DNA from: Chitinophaga pinensis DSM 2588
GTDB taxonomy: Bacteria > Bacteroidota > Bacteroidia > Chitinophagales > Chitinophagaceae
Reading direction: 5' to 3'
NCBI RefSeq assembly: GCF_000024005.1
Contig: NC_013132.1
Span: 8,054,001-8,118,000 of the forward strand
DNA length: 64,000 nucleotides
The translations under genes were made by a program, and so were the position numbers. Below, piece after piece: positions 26,508 through 36,398 of the stretch. The notes under the pieces are model-generated. The model had not been told where the DNA came from, searched no databases, and worked only from the letters and a program-made list of their open reading frames with translations. Within the stretch, counting starts at the first letter, position 1; each line of letters opens with the position of its first letter.

Positions 26508-26538
26508 AGAAGCCGTCCACCAAAGGCAGACGGCTTCT
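26508..26538 (-). terminator. Terminator for dnaK
   Basis: AGAAGCCGTC (26508-26517) pairs with GACGGCTTCT (26529-26538), 29 bp after the dnaK stop on the minus strand. With the hairpin at 26450 it forms a larger inverted repeat. Confidence 0.65.
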
Positions 26539-26566
26539 CTATCCTAAATATCCCTAAGCTATTTGC

Positions 26567-28471
26567 TTACTTTACTTCTTCGAATTCAGCATCGGTTACG
26601 CCTTCGTTGCCGGCAGCGCTACCTTGTGGCTGACCTTCTGCACCTGCACCACCGTTAGCCTGTGCTTCCTGTGTTGCTTTGTACAGTTCTTCAGAAGCTG
26701 CAGTCCATGCGTTGTTCATTTCTGTAACAGCTGCATCTACCTGAGCGACATCACCGCTCTTCTGTGCTTCTTTCAGTTTGTTCAGGGCAGTTTCGATTGT
26801 GCTCTTCTTATCCGCAGGGATCTTGTCACCGTATTCTTTCAGCTGTTTTTCAGTCTGGAAGATCAGGCTATCTGCCTGGTTCAGTTTCTCGATCTTTTCG
26901 CGTGCTTCTTTATCTGAAGACTCGTTTGCTTTCGCTTCTGCCTTCATTTTTTCGATCTCTTCTTTGCTCAGACCACTACCTGCTTCGATACGGATGTTCT
27001 GTGTTTTACCAGTTCCTTTATCTTTTGCAGTTACGTGCAGGATACCATTCGCATCGATGTCGAAGATAACTTCTACCTGAGGTACACCGCGTGGTGCTGG
27101 TGGGATACCATCCAGGATGAAGCGCCCCAGTGTACGGTTCTGGCTTGCTAAAGGACGCTCACCTTGTAGTACGTGGATCTCAACGCTTGGCTGGTTATCA
27201 GCAGCAGTAGAGAATGTTTCTGATTTCTTGCTTGGAATTGTTGTGTTAGACTCGATCAGTTTAGTGAACACACCACCCATGGTTTCGATACCCAGAGAAA
27301 GCGGGGTAACGTCCAGCAGCAATACGTCTTTTACTTCACCAGTCAGTACACCACCCTGGATAGCAGCACCGATAGCTACTACTTCATCCGGGTTTACACT
27401 TCTGTTCGGTTTTTTACCGAAGAATTTTTCTACCACTTCCTGGATCTTAGGGATACGGGTAGAACCACCTACCAGGATCACTTCGTCGATTTCAGAAGGG
27501 TTCATGCCGGCATCTTTCAGCGCTTTACGGCAAGGTTCCAGTGTTCTTTCCACCAGGTTATCTGCCAGTTGCTCGAATTTAGGACGGCTCAGTTTTTTCA
27601 CCAGGTGTTTAGGCACGCCATCAACAGCAGTGATATAAGGCAGGTTGATTTCAGTTTCCTGAGAAGAAGACAGTTCGATCTTCGCTTTCTCTGCTGCTTC
27701 TTTCAGACGCTGCCATGCCATTGGATCTTTATGCAGGTCAACCGCTTCATCTTTCTTGAATTCGTCAGCCAGCCAGTCCATGATCACTTTATCGAAGTCA
27801 TCACCACCTAAGTGTGTATCACCATTGGTAGATTTTACTTCAAATACACCATCACCCAGTTCGAGCACGGAGATATCGAATGTACCACCACCTAAGTCGA
27901 ATACGGCGATTTTGCTATCAGCGTGTTTTTTATCCAGACCATAAGCCAGTGCAGCAGCAGTTGGCTCGTTAATGATACGGCGTACTGTCAGACCAGCGAT
28001 CTCACCGGCTTCTTTAGTAGCCTGACGCTGTGCGTCATTGAAGTAAGCAGGCACAGTGATAACTGCTTCAGTTACTTCCTGACCCAGATAATCTTCCGCA
28101 GTTTTCTTCATTTTCTGAAGAATCATTGCTGAAATTTCCTGCGGAGTATATAATCTACCATCAATATCGATACGTGTAGTGTTGTTTTCGCCACGTGCTA
28201 CTTTGTAGCTCCAGTGAGGAATTTCATTGGATAATTCGTCAAAATGACGACCCATGAAACGTTTCACTGACATAATAGTGTTTACCGGGTTAGTGATTGC
28301 CTGACGTTTAGCAGGATCACCTACCTTTCTTTCACCATTTTTTAAGAAACCCACAACGGAGGGCGTAGTTCTGCGTCCTTCATCATTGGCAATTACTACC
28401 GGTTCGTTACCTTCCATAACGGCAACGCATGAGTTGGTAGTACCTAAGTCAATACCTATTATCTTTCCCAT
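26567..28471 (-). CDS. dnaK: Molecular chaperone DnaK (Hsp70)
   Basis: 634 residues from ATG 28471 ([15 protein letters not shown]); upstream in-frame codons to 28528 are not part of the family. The ATPase domain shows 'IDLGTTNS', '[12 protein letters not shown]' and '[12 protein letters not shown]'; the substrate-binding domain begins after '[14 protein letters not shown]', followed by the helical lid. The tail [11 protein letters not shown] is the usual acidic EEVK-type ending. It folds nascent and stressed proteins with DnaJ and GrpE, neither of which is in this window. No CIRCE element was seen upstream. Monocistronic, convergent with the SusCD locus. Confidence 0.98.
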   Translation of the reverse strand: MGKIIGIDLGTTNSCVAVMEGNEPVVIANDEGRRTTPSVVGFLKNGERKVGDPAKRQAITNPVNTIMSVKRFMGRHFDELSNEIPHWSYKVARGENNTTRIDIDGRLYTPQEISAMILQKMKKTAEDYLGQEVTEAVITVPAYFNDAQRQATKEAGEIAGLTVRRIINEPTAAALAYGLDKKHADSKIAVFDLGGGTFDISVLELGDGVFEVKSTNGDTHLGGDDFDKVIMDWLADEFKKDEAVDLHKDPMAWQRLKEAAEKAKIELSSSQETEINLPYITAVDGVPKHLVKKLSRPKFEQLADNLVERTLEPCRKALKDAGMNPSEIDEVILVGGSTRIPKIQEVVEKFFGKKPNRSVNPDEVVAIGAAIQGGVLTGEVKDVLLLDVTPLSLGIETMGGVFTKLIESNTTIPSKKSETFSTAADNQPSVEIHVLQGERPLASQNRTLGRFILDGIPPAPRGVPQVEVIFDIDANGILHVTAKDKGTGKTQNIRIEAGSGLSKEEIEKMKAEAKANESSDKEAREKIEKLNQADSLIFQTEKQLKEYGDKIPADKKSTIETALNKLKEAQKSGDVAQVDAAVTEMNNAWTAASEELYKATQEAQANGGAGAEGQPQGSAAGNEGVTDAEFEEVK

Positions 28472-28723
28472 AATTATAAATATTCTCGCTTGTAGTTGTA
28501 GATAGATTTTTTGTCTCCGACATAGCAAATGTCAATGATTATGCCAATGGACCTGTCATGCAATTATGTCAGTTTACGATGTCAGTTAACCGCCAAATAC
28601 CGGTAAAAGCGAGCAGGCGACTGAACAATTTTCATGAAAAAAGGTTTGTAAGGTAACCCACGGCACTAACCATGCCCGGGCGAGTAATGCAAATTTCAAT
28701 TTTATATCTAACCCTGAACAATT

Positions 28724-30073
28724 ATGAAAAACTCCTCTTTTTTCCGGGCAGCCTGTATGGTAGCCCTTTTCACCCCCTTATGCAGTATAGCCCAGACTTC
28801 TGTAACGGGCCCTATTTTTACGGATGGCCCTGGTTACCGCCGCTTTTCGATAGGCGTAAACGGGGGATTGCTGGCTCCGGTAGCACCGACGGGTGGCAGC
28901 AACGATTTTACAAAATGGAAAGCCCAGGCCGGTTATGGCGCTTATGTAAAGTACCAGATATTACATTCGCTGGGTATCCAGGCCAACTATACAGGTGGCA
29001 AGCTGGCAGGCAATAATGACCGCAAGTTGGGGAATGACAAGACGCCCGACCGGGAAGTTAACTCCTTCGAAACCAGTCTGAAGTGGTCAGCCGGCCTAAG
29101 TGCCGTCGTCAACGTGGCCACTATCAACTGGATGTATAAAAAGAATGCCGTGCAGATTTATGTATCTGCGGGTGGCGGCCTGGCCGGCTATTCTCCGAAG
29201 ATCAGTTCACAGGTGGAAGGCGGTAACATGATAGAATATAAAAACGACGGTATTATTAAAGAATTTTATGTACCCATCGGCGCGGGTCTGAAATTCAAAC
29301 TCTCAGAGTCCGTTAACCTGGATCTGGGATATACCATGCATTACGTGGATGGCGACAACCTGGATGGTTATAATTATGGTCCCGACAGGGATAAATTCTC
29401 TTACGGTTATGCAGGTCTCGAATTTCCGCTGGGTAAAAGAACTAAGCCAGCACTCAACTGGCAAAACCCGGCCAGGGTCATGTATGATGAACTGGCACAA
29501 CAGAAAGCCAATCTGCAGTCCGAACTGGAAGCCTCCCGTGCATTAAACACCAAATTAACCGCTGATGTGGATAAGTTGATGGCAGATGCTGACAGCGATG
29601 GCGTATCGGACTATTTTGATAAATGTCCGGGTACAGCTGCCGGTACCAAAGTAGATGGCAGTGGCTGTGAATTACCTAAGGACACAATGCCTAAACAGGT
29701 GATTACCAAAGTAACGATTACAGAAGACGACCGCCGCCTGATCAAAGACGCGATTCAGAACCTGGAGTTCGAATTTGCCAAGTCCAGCATCAAAGCCAGC
29801 TCCTACCCTTCACTGGATAGGGTAGCAGAAATGCTACGGACCAAAGGTTTCAGTCTGAAACTGGGCGGTCATACTGACAATGTAGGTAATGCCACCAAGA
29901 ATATGGCGTTGTCTAAGGACAGGGCTGAATCTGTGAAACAATACCTTGTTGAGCATGGGGCAAATCCGTCAAAAATCGAAGCCGTAGGCTATGGCGCCAA
30001 TCAGCCGATCGCCAGCAACAAAACAGCTGCAGGCAGACAGAAAAACAGAAGGGTGGAATTCACCATATATTAA
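28724..30073 (+). CDS. OmpA family outer membrane protein
   Basis: 449 residues: signal peptide ('MVALFTPLCSIAQ'), an N-terminal 8-strand-type beta barrel (about 30-250), a short coiled-coil linker ('AQQKANLQSELEASRALNTK'), one thrombospondin type-3-like calcium repeat ('DADSDGVSDYFDKCPGTAAG'), and the C-terminal OmpA peptidoglycan-binding domain with 'GHTDNVGNATKNMALSKDRA' and 'NRRVEF'. It tethers the outer membrane to the wall. Followed 52 bp later by a second barrel-protein gene, possibly one transcript. Confidence 0.93.
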   Translation: MKNSSFFRAACMVALFTPLCSIAQTSVTGPIFTDGPGYRRFSIGVNGGLLAPVAPTGGSNDFTKWKAQAGYGAYVKYQILHSLGIQANYTGGKLAGNNDRKLGNDKTPDREVNSFETSLKWSAGLSAVVNVATINWMYKKNAVQIYVSAGGGLAGYSPKISSQVEGGNMIEYKNDGIIKEFYVPIGAGLKFKLSESVNLDLGYTMHYVDGDNLDGYNYGPDRDKFSYGYAGLEFPLGKRTKPALNWQNPARVMYDELAQQKANLQSELEASRALNTKLTADVDKLMADADSDGVSDYFDKCPGTAAGTKVDGSGCELPKDTMPKQVITKVTITEDDRRLIKDAIQNLEFEFAKSSIKASSYPSLDRVAEMLRTKGFSLKLGGHTDNVGNATKNMALSKDRAESVKQYLVEHGANPSKIEAVGYGANQPIASNKTAAGRQKNRRVEFTIY

Positions 30074-30125
30074 AAAATATGGGCATAGATTTTGCTCAGC
30101 TTGGCAAATTCTCTATAAGACTAAT

Positions 30126-30725
30126 ATGAAAAAACTCATCTTTTCTGTAATGCTGGCAGCTTGTGCGGCATTTACAGCCAATGCCCAGACACTGTCTTTT
30201 GGTGTTAAAGGCGGTCTGACCATATCGAAGCTGACTCAGTTTGACGACGCAAAAGTTCGTCCGTCTATTTTCGCAGGTGGTTTTGCTAACATCGCTTTCA
30301 ATGAGAGCATGTCATTACAGCCTGAATTGCTGTTTTCCGGCCAGGGGACAAAGTACGAACCCCTGAACCAGAAGATCACCTATCGCCTCAACTACATCAA
30401 CATACCGGTGATGTTCCAGTACCGTATTGTGCCGGAATTCTACCTGGAAGCAGGTCCGCAGGTGGGCTTCGCGGTTTCAGGTAAAACACATGCCGGTAAA
30501 GTGACCGTAGATATTAGTGATAACACCAAAGCGGTGGATTTCGGACTGGGTTTCGGTCTGGGATACCAGTTTCCGGTAGGTGTGGGTATCGCTGCCCGTT
30601 ACATGTTCGGACTGACCAACGTGTTTGAAAACAGTTTTGAAAACAATAAGAACTCCGTCGCACAGATCGGTATGTTCTACACATTCAAACATCAGCATAC
30701 GTCTTCAAAAAAGCGTAAAAGATAA
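30126..30725 (+). CDS. Outer membrane beta-barrel protein (PorT-like)
   Basis: 199 residues from ATG 30126 (MKKLIFSVMLAACAAFTANA signal peptide). The open frame extends upstream to 29991 into the OmpA gene, but the signal peptide fixes the start. The mature part has 'FGVKGGLTISKL', 'SLQPELLFSGQGTKY' and 'INIPVMFQYRI', with the pattern of the PorT/outer-membrane-beta-barrel family (8 strands). It ends in a basic SSKKRKR tail, which is unusual for a barrel whose last strand normally ends in Phe; the Phe-ending strand 'AQIGMFYTF' sits just before it. Function unknown. Confidence 0.85.
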   Translation: MKKLIFSVMLAACAAFTANAQTLSFGVKGGLTISKLTQFDDAKVRPSIFAGGFANIAFNESMSLQPELLFSGQGTKYEPLNQKITYRLNYINIPVMFQYRIVPEFYLEAGPQVGFAVSGKTHAGKVTVDISDNTKAVDFGLGFGLGYQFPVGVGIAARYMFGLTNVFENSFENNKNSVAQIGMFYTFKHQHTSSKKRKR

Positions 30726-30733
30726 TCTCTCCG

Positions 30734-30763
30734 AAAGGGCCGGCTTTATAAAGCCGGCCCTTT
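30734..30763 (+). terminator. Rho-independent terminator
   Basis: 14-bp perfect stem (30734-30747 with 30750-30763, core GGGCCGGC) ending in TTTTTCTTTA, 8 bp after the barrel gene stop. Confidence 0.88.
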
Positions 30764-30811
30764 TTCTTTATTATATTATTGCCTCCTTCCTCTCCCCCGC
30801 CAGATTTTTTA

Positions 30812-30819
30812 TACCTTTG
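30812..30819 (+). promoter_or_regulatory. Possible -7 promoter element for argS
   Basis: TACCTTTG matches TAnnTTTG 31 bp before the argS ATG. No -33 element is evident, so this is tentative. Confidence 0.4.
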
Positions 30820-30850
30820 ATGTTACTTTTTGCATTAACCGTTTATCAGC

Positions 30851-32779
30851 ATGAGTGTTGTACAATCCATAAAATCTGCTGCTGCCGCAGCAATTAAAGC
30901 GCTTTTTGACCAGACAATTCCTGCAAAGGACATTGCCATCAATACTACTAAACCTGAATTCGAAGGTGAATACACCATCCTGGTATTCCCTTTCACTAAA
31001 TTCAGTCGCTTAAAACCCGAAGAAACTGCTGATCGACTGGGTAAATACCTGCAGGAACATAATCCTGACCTCGTAGCAGGATACAATGTGATCAAAGGTT
31101 TTCTGAATATCCAGGTCAACGAACAATACTGGGCGCAATACCTTCAGCAACACTTCAATAACCGCAATATCGGTAAGAAGCCATCCAATGGTAAGAAAGT
31201 GATGGTGGAATACTCTTCTCCCAATACTAACAAACCTTTGCACCTGGGTCACCTGCGTAATAACTTCCTGGGTTATGCCGTATCTGAGATACTGAAAGCC
31301 AATGGCTATGAAGTGATCAAAGCCAACCTGGTAAATGACAGAGGTATTCACATCTGTAAGTCCATGCTGGCATGGCAGCTGTTTGCCCATGGCGATACCC
31401 CGGAATCAACCGGTATCAAAGGCGATCACCTGGTGGGCGACTACTATGTGAAGTTTGAATCTATTCTGAAAGAACAGACAGAACCTATTATTGCCCGTGC
31501 GTTAGAACATGATTATAAAGACTTTGAAGGGGCGGATAAAGAACGCATGGAAAAACTGGTAACTGTTTTCCATAAACCTGAAATTCAGGCTGACCAGGAG
31601 AAACTGGATAAGCTGAATGACGAAATCAAGGAACTGTCTCGTAAGCAGACAGAGATCATGCAGCAAGCGAAAATCATGCTGCAGCAGTGGGAAGCCGGTA
31701 ATCCTGAAGTAAGAGCGCTCTGGGCGACCATGAACGGCTGGGTATACAAAGGTTTTGATCAGACTTACAAACGTCTGGGCATCGACTTTGACAAAATGTA
31801 CTACGAAAGCGAGACCTATCTGCTGGGTAAAGACCTGGTAGAAGAAGGTCTGGCAAAAGGTATATTGTTCAAAAAAGAGGACAACTCCGTATGGATTGAC
31901 CTCACTGCCGACGGCCTGGATGAAAAGCTCTTACTGCGTGGCGATGGTACCTCCGTATATATGACGCAGGACCTCGGTACTGCCCGTCTGAAATACGCTG
32001 ACTACCAGATGGACCAGAGCCTGTATGTAGTAGCAGATGAACAGAACTATCACTTTAAAGTACTGCAACTGATCCTTCAGAAATTACAGGAGCCTTGCGC
32101 TGATGGTATTTATCACCTGTCTTATGGCATGGTGGAACTGCCAAGCGGTCGTATGAAAAGCCGTGAAGGTACCGTGGTTGATGCAGACGACCTGATAGTA
32201 GAGATGATCAACACAGCGGAAGAGCAGACCAAAGCATCCGGTAAACTGGATGACATGAGTGAAGATGCACTGGGATTATTATACAATATGATCGGTCTCG
32301 GTGGTCTTAAATTCTTCCTGTTACGTGTAGATCCGAAAAAGAAGATGGTATTCGATCCGAAAGAGTCTATCAGTCTGCAGGGATTCACCAGTACCTTCGT
32401 ACAATACGCACATGCACGTATTAAATCCATTCTGCGTGATGTAGCACCAGACGTAGATAAACTGGAAGGTTACTGTCATAAGGGCAGCCTTACCACACTG
32501 GAGAAAGAGCTGATCGTACTTAACGAACAGTATGACAATGTGTTGGAAGAAGCAGCCAAAGAAATGAGTCCGTCTGTTATTGCAAACTATGCCTACCAGC
32601 TGGCACAGACCTTCAACTCTTTCTATGCGGAGAAGAAAGATGGTATACCTGTTCATTCTGTAAAGCAGGCAGAAACACCTGAAAAGCAGAAACTGCGTTT
32701 ACAGATCATCAAGCTGACCGCAACGACTATTGCAAAGAGCATGAAATTACTGGGTATTGACGTACCGGAAAGAATGTAA
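30851..32779 (+). CDS. argS: Arginyl-tRNA synthetase
   Basis: 642 residues, class I synthetase charging tRNA-Arg. The N-terminal Arg-tRNA-synthetase domain (about 1-95) precedes the catalytic core, which shows the HIGH motif as 'HLGHLRNNFLG' after 'VEYSSPNTNKPL', and a KMSKS equivalent as 'GRMKSREGT'. The C-terminal DALR anticodon-binding domain ends at 'MKLLGIDVPERM', the typical terminus. An extended helical insert ('KLNDEIKELSRKQTEIMQQA') is seen in Bacteroidota ArgS. Monocistronic, flanked by terminators. Confidence 0.97.
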   Translation: MSVVQSIKSAAAAAIKALFDQTIPAKDIAINTTKPEFEGEYTILVFPFTKFSRLKPEETADRLGKYLQEHNPDLVAGYNVIKGFLNIQVNEQYWAQYLQQHFNNRNIGKKPSNGKKVMVEYSSPNTNKPLHLGHLRNNFLGYAVSEILKANGYEVIKANLVNDRGIHICKSMLAWQLFAHGDTPESTGIKGDHLVGDYYVKFESILKEQTEPIIARALEHDYKDFEGADKERMEKLVTVFHKPEIQADQEKLDKLNDEIKELSRKQTEIMQQAKIMLQQWEAGNPEVRALWATMNGWVYKGFDQTYKRLGIDFDKMYYESETYLLGKDLVEEGLAKGILFKKEDNSVWIDLTADGLDEKLLLRGDGTSVYMTQDLGTARLKYADYQMDQSLYVVADEQNYHFKVLQLILQKLQEPCADGIYHLSYGMVELPSGRMKSREGTVVDADDLIVEMINTAEEQTKASGKLDDMSEDALGLLYNMIGLGGLKFFLLRVDPKKKMVFDPKESISLQGFTSTFVQYAHARIKSILRDVAPDVDKLEGYCHKGSLTTLEKELIVLNEQYDNVLEEAAKEMSPSVIANYAYQLAQTFNSFYAEKKDGIPVHSVKQAETPEKQKLRLQIIKLTATTIAKSMKLLGIDVPERM

Positions 32780-32794
32780 TTACCAGCTTAGTAT

Positions 32795-32837
32795 AAAAAG
32801 GGAAAGCGTCCGCCGATGGTGGACGCTTTCCCTTTTT
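32795..32837. terminator. Bidirectional terminator between argS and the TPR gene
   Basis: 17-bp stem (32795-32811 with 32821-32837, core GGGAAAGCGTCC) with A run and T run on either side; serves both converging genes. Confidence 0.9.
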
Positions 32838-32848
32838 ATATGAAGTTA

Positions 32849-33541
32849 TTATTGAACAACCTGTAATGCCTTATCACACAAGGCTTCTCCTTTTGCTATC
32901 TCCCCTTTACCAATATACGATTTACCCAACAGGAACATGGCGAATGCGTTTGCAGGCTGTATCCGCAGTAAACGATCCCAGTAAATGACAGCAGCCACAT
33001 ATTCACCCACAAGATAATAATGATGCGCCAGTGCCTGTAAAGCCCGGGTATCGTCCTGACGTAATTCGAGACAGGTATTCAGATGTTGTATCCCTTTCCC
33101 TGTCTCTTTGATATGCAGATATGCCGTCCCGAGTGTAAGACAATAATCCGCATCCTGCCGGCGTCCCTTTTTTGTGGCTGTTTCAAATGCATGTACAGCA
33201 GCACGGAAGTCTTTTGTATTGAAATAAAGTACGCCAATGGCATACCAGGCAGCAGGCCGGTCATCTTCCAGCCGCAGGTATTCCCTGTACCAGGTAATAC
33301 TTTCCGGATACACCTCTTCCAGCACGGAAATTTCCGCCAGCTGCAGATAAGCTGACGCATAACCACTGTCACGACGTAAAATTTCTTTAAAGCACTTCTT
33401 TGCAGCATCAAGTTCACCGGCATGCCGGTAACTGATACCTTCTTTGTAAAGACTCTTTAATTTATTTCCAGGAAAAGCCATAACAACTTGCGCAAATAGG
33501 ATAGCCCATAACAAAGGACATAAGATACGGATATTCAGCAT
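32849..33541 (-). CDS. Secreted TPR-repeat protein
   Basis: 230 residues. N-terminal signal peptide ('ILCPLLWAILFAQVVMA'). Then about five tetratricopeptide repeats, for example 'AGELDAAKKCFKEILRRDSG', 'YPESITWYREYLRLEDDRPA' and 'AFAMFLLGKSYIGKGEIAKG', so it is a periplasmic protein-protein scaffold. The partner is unknown. It lies 35 bp downstream of cdd on the same strand and could be co-transcribed with it, but no functional link is evident. Confidence 0.85.
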   Translation of the reverse strand: MLNIRILCPLLWAILFAQVVMAFPGNKLKSLYKEGISYRHAGELDAAKKCFKEILRRDSGYASAYLQLAEISVLEEVYPESITWYREYLRLEDDRPAAWYAIGVLYFNTKDFRAAVHAFETATKKGRRQDADYCLTLGTAYLHIKETGKGIQHLNTCLELRQDDTRALQALAHHYYLVGEYVAAVIYWDRLLRIQPANAFAMFLLGKSYIGKGEIAKGEALCDKALQVVQ

Positions 33542-33576
33542 AGGGCATCATACGGACCACAACAAATATAGCAAAT

Positions 33577-34062
33577 TTATTGCATATCCTCTGCTGTGAA
33601 TGCCAGGGGAAGAAGATGTCTGATTGTAGGGATAACAAATACTTTTCCGGTCTGCCCGCCCATAATGATCCTGATGGCCTGTTGCTGACGGCCTTCATAC
33701 TCCAAAAGGGTCTGACGGCAGATGCCACAGGGAGATATCGGGGCGTCATTACTGCCATTCGGGTTATGGTAACTGACAGCAATTGTGAGAATAGGTACCC
33801 CGGGATACAGCGATGCAGCTGTAGACAGGGCCACTCTTTCAGCACAGATACCGGCAGGAAAAGAGGCGTTTTCCTGGTTGGTCCCCCTTACAACAATGCC
33901 ATTGGCCAGTAATATAGCAGCACCTACATAGAAATTAGAATATGGAGCATAAGCCTGGGCGGTCACTTCACGGGCTTCTTCCAGTAAACGCAGATCGGCA
34001 GTGGGTAAGGCTGCACTGTCAGGAAAAGTATGGTATTCGAAAGAGTGTTTGCGGATGTCCAT
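33577..34062 (-). CDS. cdd: Cytidine deaminase
   Basis: 161 residues. Deaminates cytidine and deoxycytidine in pyrimidine salvage. Zinc ligands and catalytic Glu appear in 'GICAERVALSTAA' (C-A-E) and 'SPCGICRQ' (C-x2-C). The length fits the homotetrameric form with a slightly long N-terminus ('MDIRKHSFEYHTFPDSAALP'), a feature seen in other Bacteroidota members. Its start codon abuts a heptamer repeat element that separates it from lepB. Confidence 0.93.
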   Translation of the reverse strand: MDIRKHSFEYHTFPDSAALPTADLRLLEEAREVTAQAYAPYSNFYVGAAILLANGIVVRGTNQENASFPAGICAERVALSTAASLYPGVPILTIAVSYHNPNGSNDAPISPCGICRQTLLEYEGRQQQAIRIIMGGQTGKVFVIPTIRHLLPLAFTAEDMQ

Positions 34063-34072
34063 GGCTAATTAA

Positions 34073-34281
34073 CAATTAAGAATTAAGAATTAGGAATTTA
34101 GGAATAAAATGCCGTTCATGGTAGTTATTGCCTGACTTATTTTGTAATGGAATGATACGCAAAAGGGCGTCTCAACGATTGAAACGCCCTTTTTTATAAT
34201 TTGAGAATTAATTTTCAAGTCATCCACACAACTCTTCGCCGCATTCCTAATTTTTAATTCTTAATTCCTAATTCCTAATTG
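34073..34281. repeat. Composite heptamer/hairpin intergenic element, copy 1
   Basis: Left array of GAATTAA/GAATTAG-type units (34073-34105), central terminator hairpin (34161-34173 with 34181-34193, core AAAAGGGCGT), right array of the reverse units TTAATTC/CTAATTC (34243-34281). It fills the lepB-cdd gap; the right array touches the lepB stop codon and the left array lies in the cdd leader. Units are more degenerate than in copies 2 and 3. Confidence 0.8.
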
Positions 34282-35463
34282 TTACTTGATTGTTTTAAAC
34301 AACCTGTTCCATCTAATGCTGCCATGTCCATAGCTCATCCATATCAACCATGCCTTACCTACAATGTGGTCTTCAGGAACAAAACCCCAGAAGCGGGAAT
34401 CCAGCGAGTTATCACGGTTGTCACCCATCATCCAGTAGTAGTTCATCTTGAAGGTGTAGCTGTCAGCTGGTTTGTCATTGATATAGAACTGACCGTTTTT
34501 AGCTTCCAGTTTATTGCCTTCGTATACGCTGATGATACGATCGTAAAAAGCGATATTGGTGCTGTCGATATGAACAGTTACGCCTTTCTTCGGAATGTAC
34601 AGCGGACCGAAGTTATGTTCTGTCCATTTGTAGTGAGCGGTATCATGCGGGAAGACCTGAATCTCCTGCGTGGCAGCTCTTACATAAGGTTTTACTTCTT
34701 TTACAACCGGCCATGTGCTCAGCATGTTAGCCATGCCAGGGGTCAGGTCATAACGGAAGAGCGCAGAATCAAACACACCGGCAGGATTCGGATCAATATC
34801 CAGTTCATCCAGACGGGTTGGATTCAGCGGGTCGCCGGTGGTTTTTACCCAGTAACGACGCTCACTTTCAGGTGGGATAGGCGCCTGTACGCTATTGATG
34901 TAAACAACACCTTCTTTGATTGACAGGGTGTCGCCCGGGACAGCCATACAACGCTTGATGTAGTTTTCACGTTTATCAACAGGACGGGAAGTAACATGGT
35001 TCTGTTCCCATACATTATCACGTCCGTAATATCTTATCAGCTGATAGTAGCTCTGTTCCTGTTGTTCCAGGGCCACGGTATCGCCTTCGGGGAAGTTAAA
35101 TACAACGACATCATAACGCTCAACATCTGAGAAGCCTGGCAGACGTCTGTATTTCCATTGTACGGCTTCAGAATAAGCTTTGCTGTACTTGGTAAATGGC
35201 AGCGTGTGGTGGGTAAACGGAACAGCCAGCGGCGTCATAGGAATACGTGGACCATAACTGATCTTGCTGACAAACAGAAAGTCGTTTACCAGTAAGGTCT
35301 TTTCCATAGATGGGGTTGGGATTGTGTACGCCTCAAAAATAAAAGTGCGTATCAAGGTAGCAGCGATGATCGCGAAAATCGCAGCATCAAACCACTCTCT
35401 TACGGCAGATTTCTTCTTCTTTGGCTGACCCTCTTTATTTCTTCTCCAAAAAGCCAGGTTCAT
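34282..35463 (-). CDS. lepB: Signal peptidase I
   Basis: 393 residues; cuts signal peptides from exported proteins at the outer face of the inner membrane. One N-terminal membrane helix ('WFDAAIFAIIAATLIRTFIF'), then the catalytic Ser52 in 'IPTPSMEKTLL' and the general-base Lys in 'NYIKRCMAVPGD'. The C-terminal box is 'MMGDNRDNSLDSRFWGFVPE'. It is longer than proteobacterial LepB because of an insert of about 120 residues between the boxes, usual in Bacteroidota. Confidence 0.95.
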   Translation of the reverse strand: MNLAFWRRNKEGQPKKKKSAVREWFDAAIFAIIAATLIRTFIFEAYTIPTPSMEKTLLVNDFLFVSKISYGPRIPMTPLAVPFTHHTLPFTKYSKAYSEAVQWKYRRLPGFSDVERYDVVVFNFPEGDTVALEQQEQSYYQLIRYYGRDNVWEQNHVTSRPVDKRENYIKRCMAVPGDTLSIKEGVVYINSVQAPIPPESERRYWVKTTGDPLNPTRLDELDIDPNPAGVFDSALFRYDLTPGMANMLSTWPVVKEVKPYVRAATQEIQVFPHDTAHYKWTEHNFGPLYIPKKGVTVHIDSTNIAFYDRIISVYEGNKLEAKNGQFYINDKPADSYTFKMNYYWMMGDNRDNSLDSRFWGFVPEDHIVGKAWLIWMSYGHGSIRWNRLFKTIK

Positions 35464-35491
35464 TAAGATTCGTTTAAGATATTTTAAAGAT

Positions 35492-35499
35492 CAAATATA
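35492..35499 (-). promoter_or_regulatory. -7 promoter element for lepB
   Basis: On the minus strand TATATTTG, an exact TAnnTTTG match, 28 bp upstream of the lepB ATG. A -33 box is not obvious. Confidence 0.5.
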
Positions 35500-35676
35500 A
35501 GATACTGTGTGCTGCAAGCTAAATAATAGTAATCAAAAGTTTTGCTAAAATAAGTGGATTAGGTTGATTTAATAAACTTTTTTACATGTAAGGCCCTTGA
35601 AATCGATGCCTTTCCGTATGGGCCAGGGTTATGATATTGCAGCCATTGGTCATCCGGAAGACAGTACAGGAGCGGC

Positions 35677-36333
35677 TCAGCCCAGCTCCTGACTCAATAT
35701 CCGGCTGATTTCGGCCGCCCGGTTATAGACCATGAAATGCCCGCCATCAGGAATCGTATAATCAGCCTTAATGAAACGGAGCGGAAAAGCCTTATCCCGG
35801 CCGCCATGAATATGCACAATGGAAGCAGGTATAAAGTCATTAGACCAGTGTACGATCACCCGGATCCCCCAGCGGAGGTAGCCATAAGCCGTTTTCTTCA
35901 TATAGTCTGTCAGCAACGCGACCTCCTCCTCCGTCTCCGCATTCAGGAACAGTTTCACGACGCCCTTTCTGCGGGTAAAGATGATGGAATCAGGCAGGCG
36001 AAGCAATGCCAGCAGTCCTGTTTTCTTCACCCAGCCCAGATATGGCGGTCTTTCACTGGTCTGTTTGATACTACTGATCAGGATCACTTTACTGACAGGA
36101 CGCTGACGGGCGATTTCCACAGCCAGCATACCACCAAATGAGACGCCTATCAGGGTCACGTTTTCGTGTTCAATCCTTTCGGCCATGCGGGCCGCATATT
36201 CCGGAAAACTTTCTTCTGGCGAGGGTGTCAGCCACTCAAGGTAGTGGACAGTATATCCTGCGGGATAATGCAGGTTTTTGAAGATTCTTTCGTCTGCTCC
36301 CATGCCACTGAGCAGGTACAGGTGTCTTTCCAT
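35677..36333 (-). CDS. Alpha/beta hydrolase
   Basis: 218 residues, small soluble hydrolase. The nucleophile elbow is 'LIGVSFGGMLAVEIA' (Ser65); the acid is probably Asp in 'HIHGGRDKAFPLRF' and the base is His in 'DGGHFMVYNRAAEI', in the proper order Ser-Asp-His. The oxyanion strand 'LYLLSGMGADERIFKNLHYP' is at the N-terminus. The substrate cannot be told. It is 65 bp downstream of the response-regulator gene on the same strand. Confidence 0.85.
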   Translation of the reverse strand: MERHLYLLSGMGADERIFKNLHYPAGYTVHYLEWLTPSPEESFPEYAARMAERIEHENVTLIGVSFGGMLAVEIARQRPVSKVILISSIKQTSERPPYLGWVKKTGLLALLRLPDSIIFTRRKGVVKLFLNAETEEEVALLTDYMKKTAYGYLRWGIRVIVHWSNDFIPASIVHIHGGRDKAFPLRFIKADYTIPDGGHFMVYNRAAEISRILSQELG

Positions 36334-36398
36334 GATAGTTTAGGAAAAAATGAGCGGGGAAAAACAAAGGCTGTCCCTTGCAGAACAGCCTTTATATA

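Noticed and set aside
29991..30125. Upstream extension of the barrel protein (long frame from 29991)
   Set aside because: It overlaps the end of the OmpA gene in another frame; the signal peptide MKKLIFSV at 30126 gives the real start.
34279..34923. 214-residue open frame on + antisense to lepB
   Set aside because: Lies wholly inside lepB on the other strand with no family features; the lepB motifs (catalytic Ser52, GDNRDNS box) identify the true frame.
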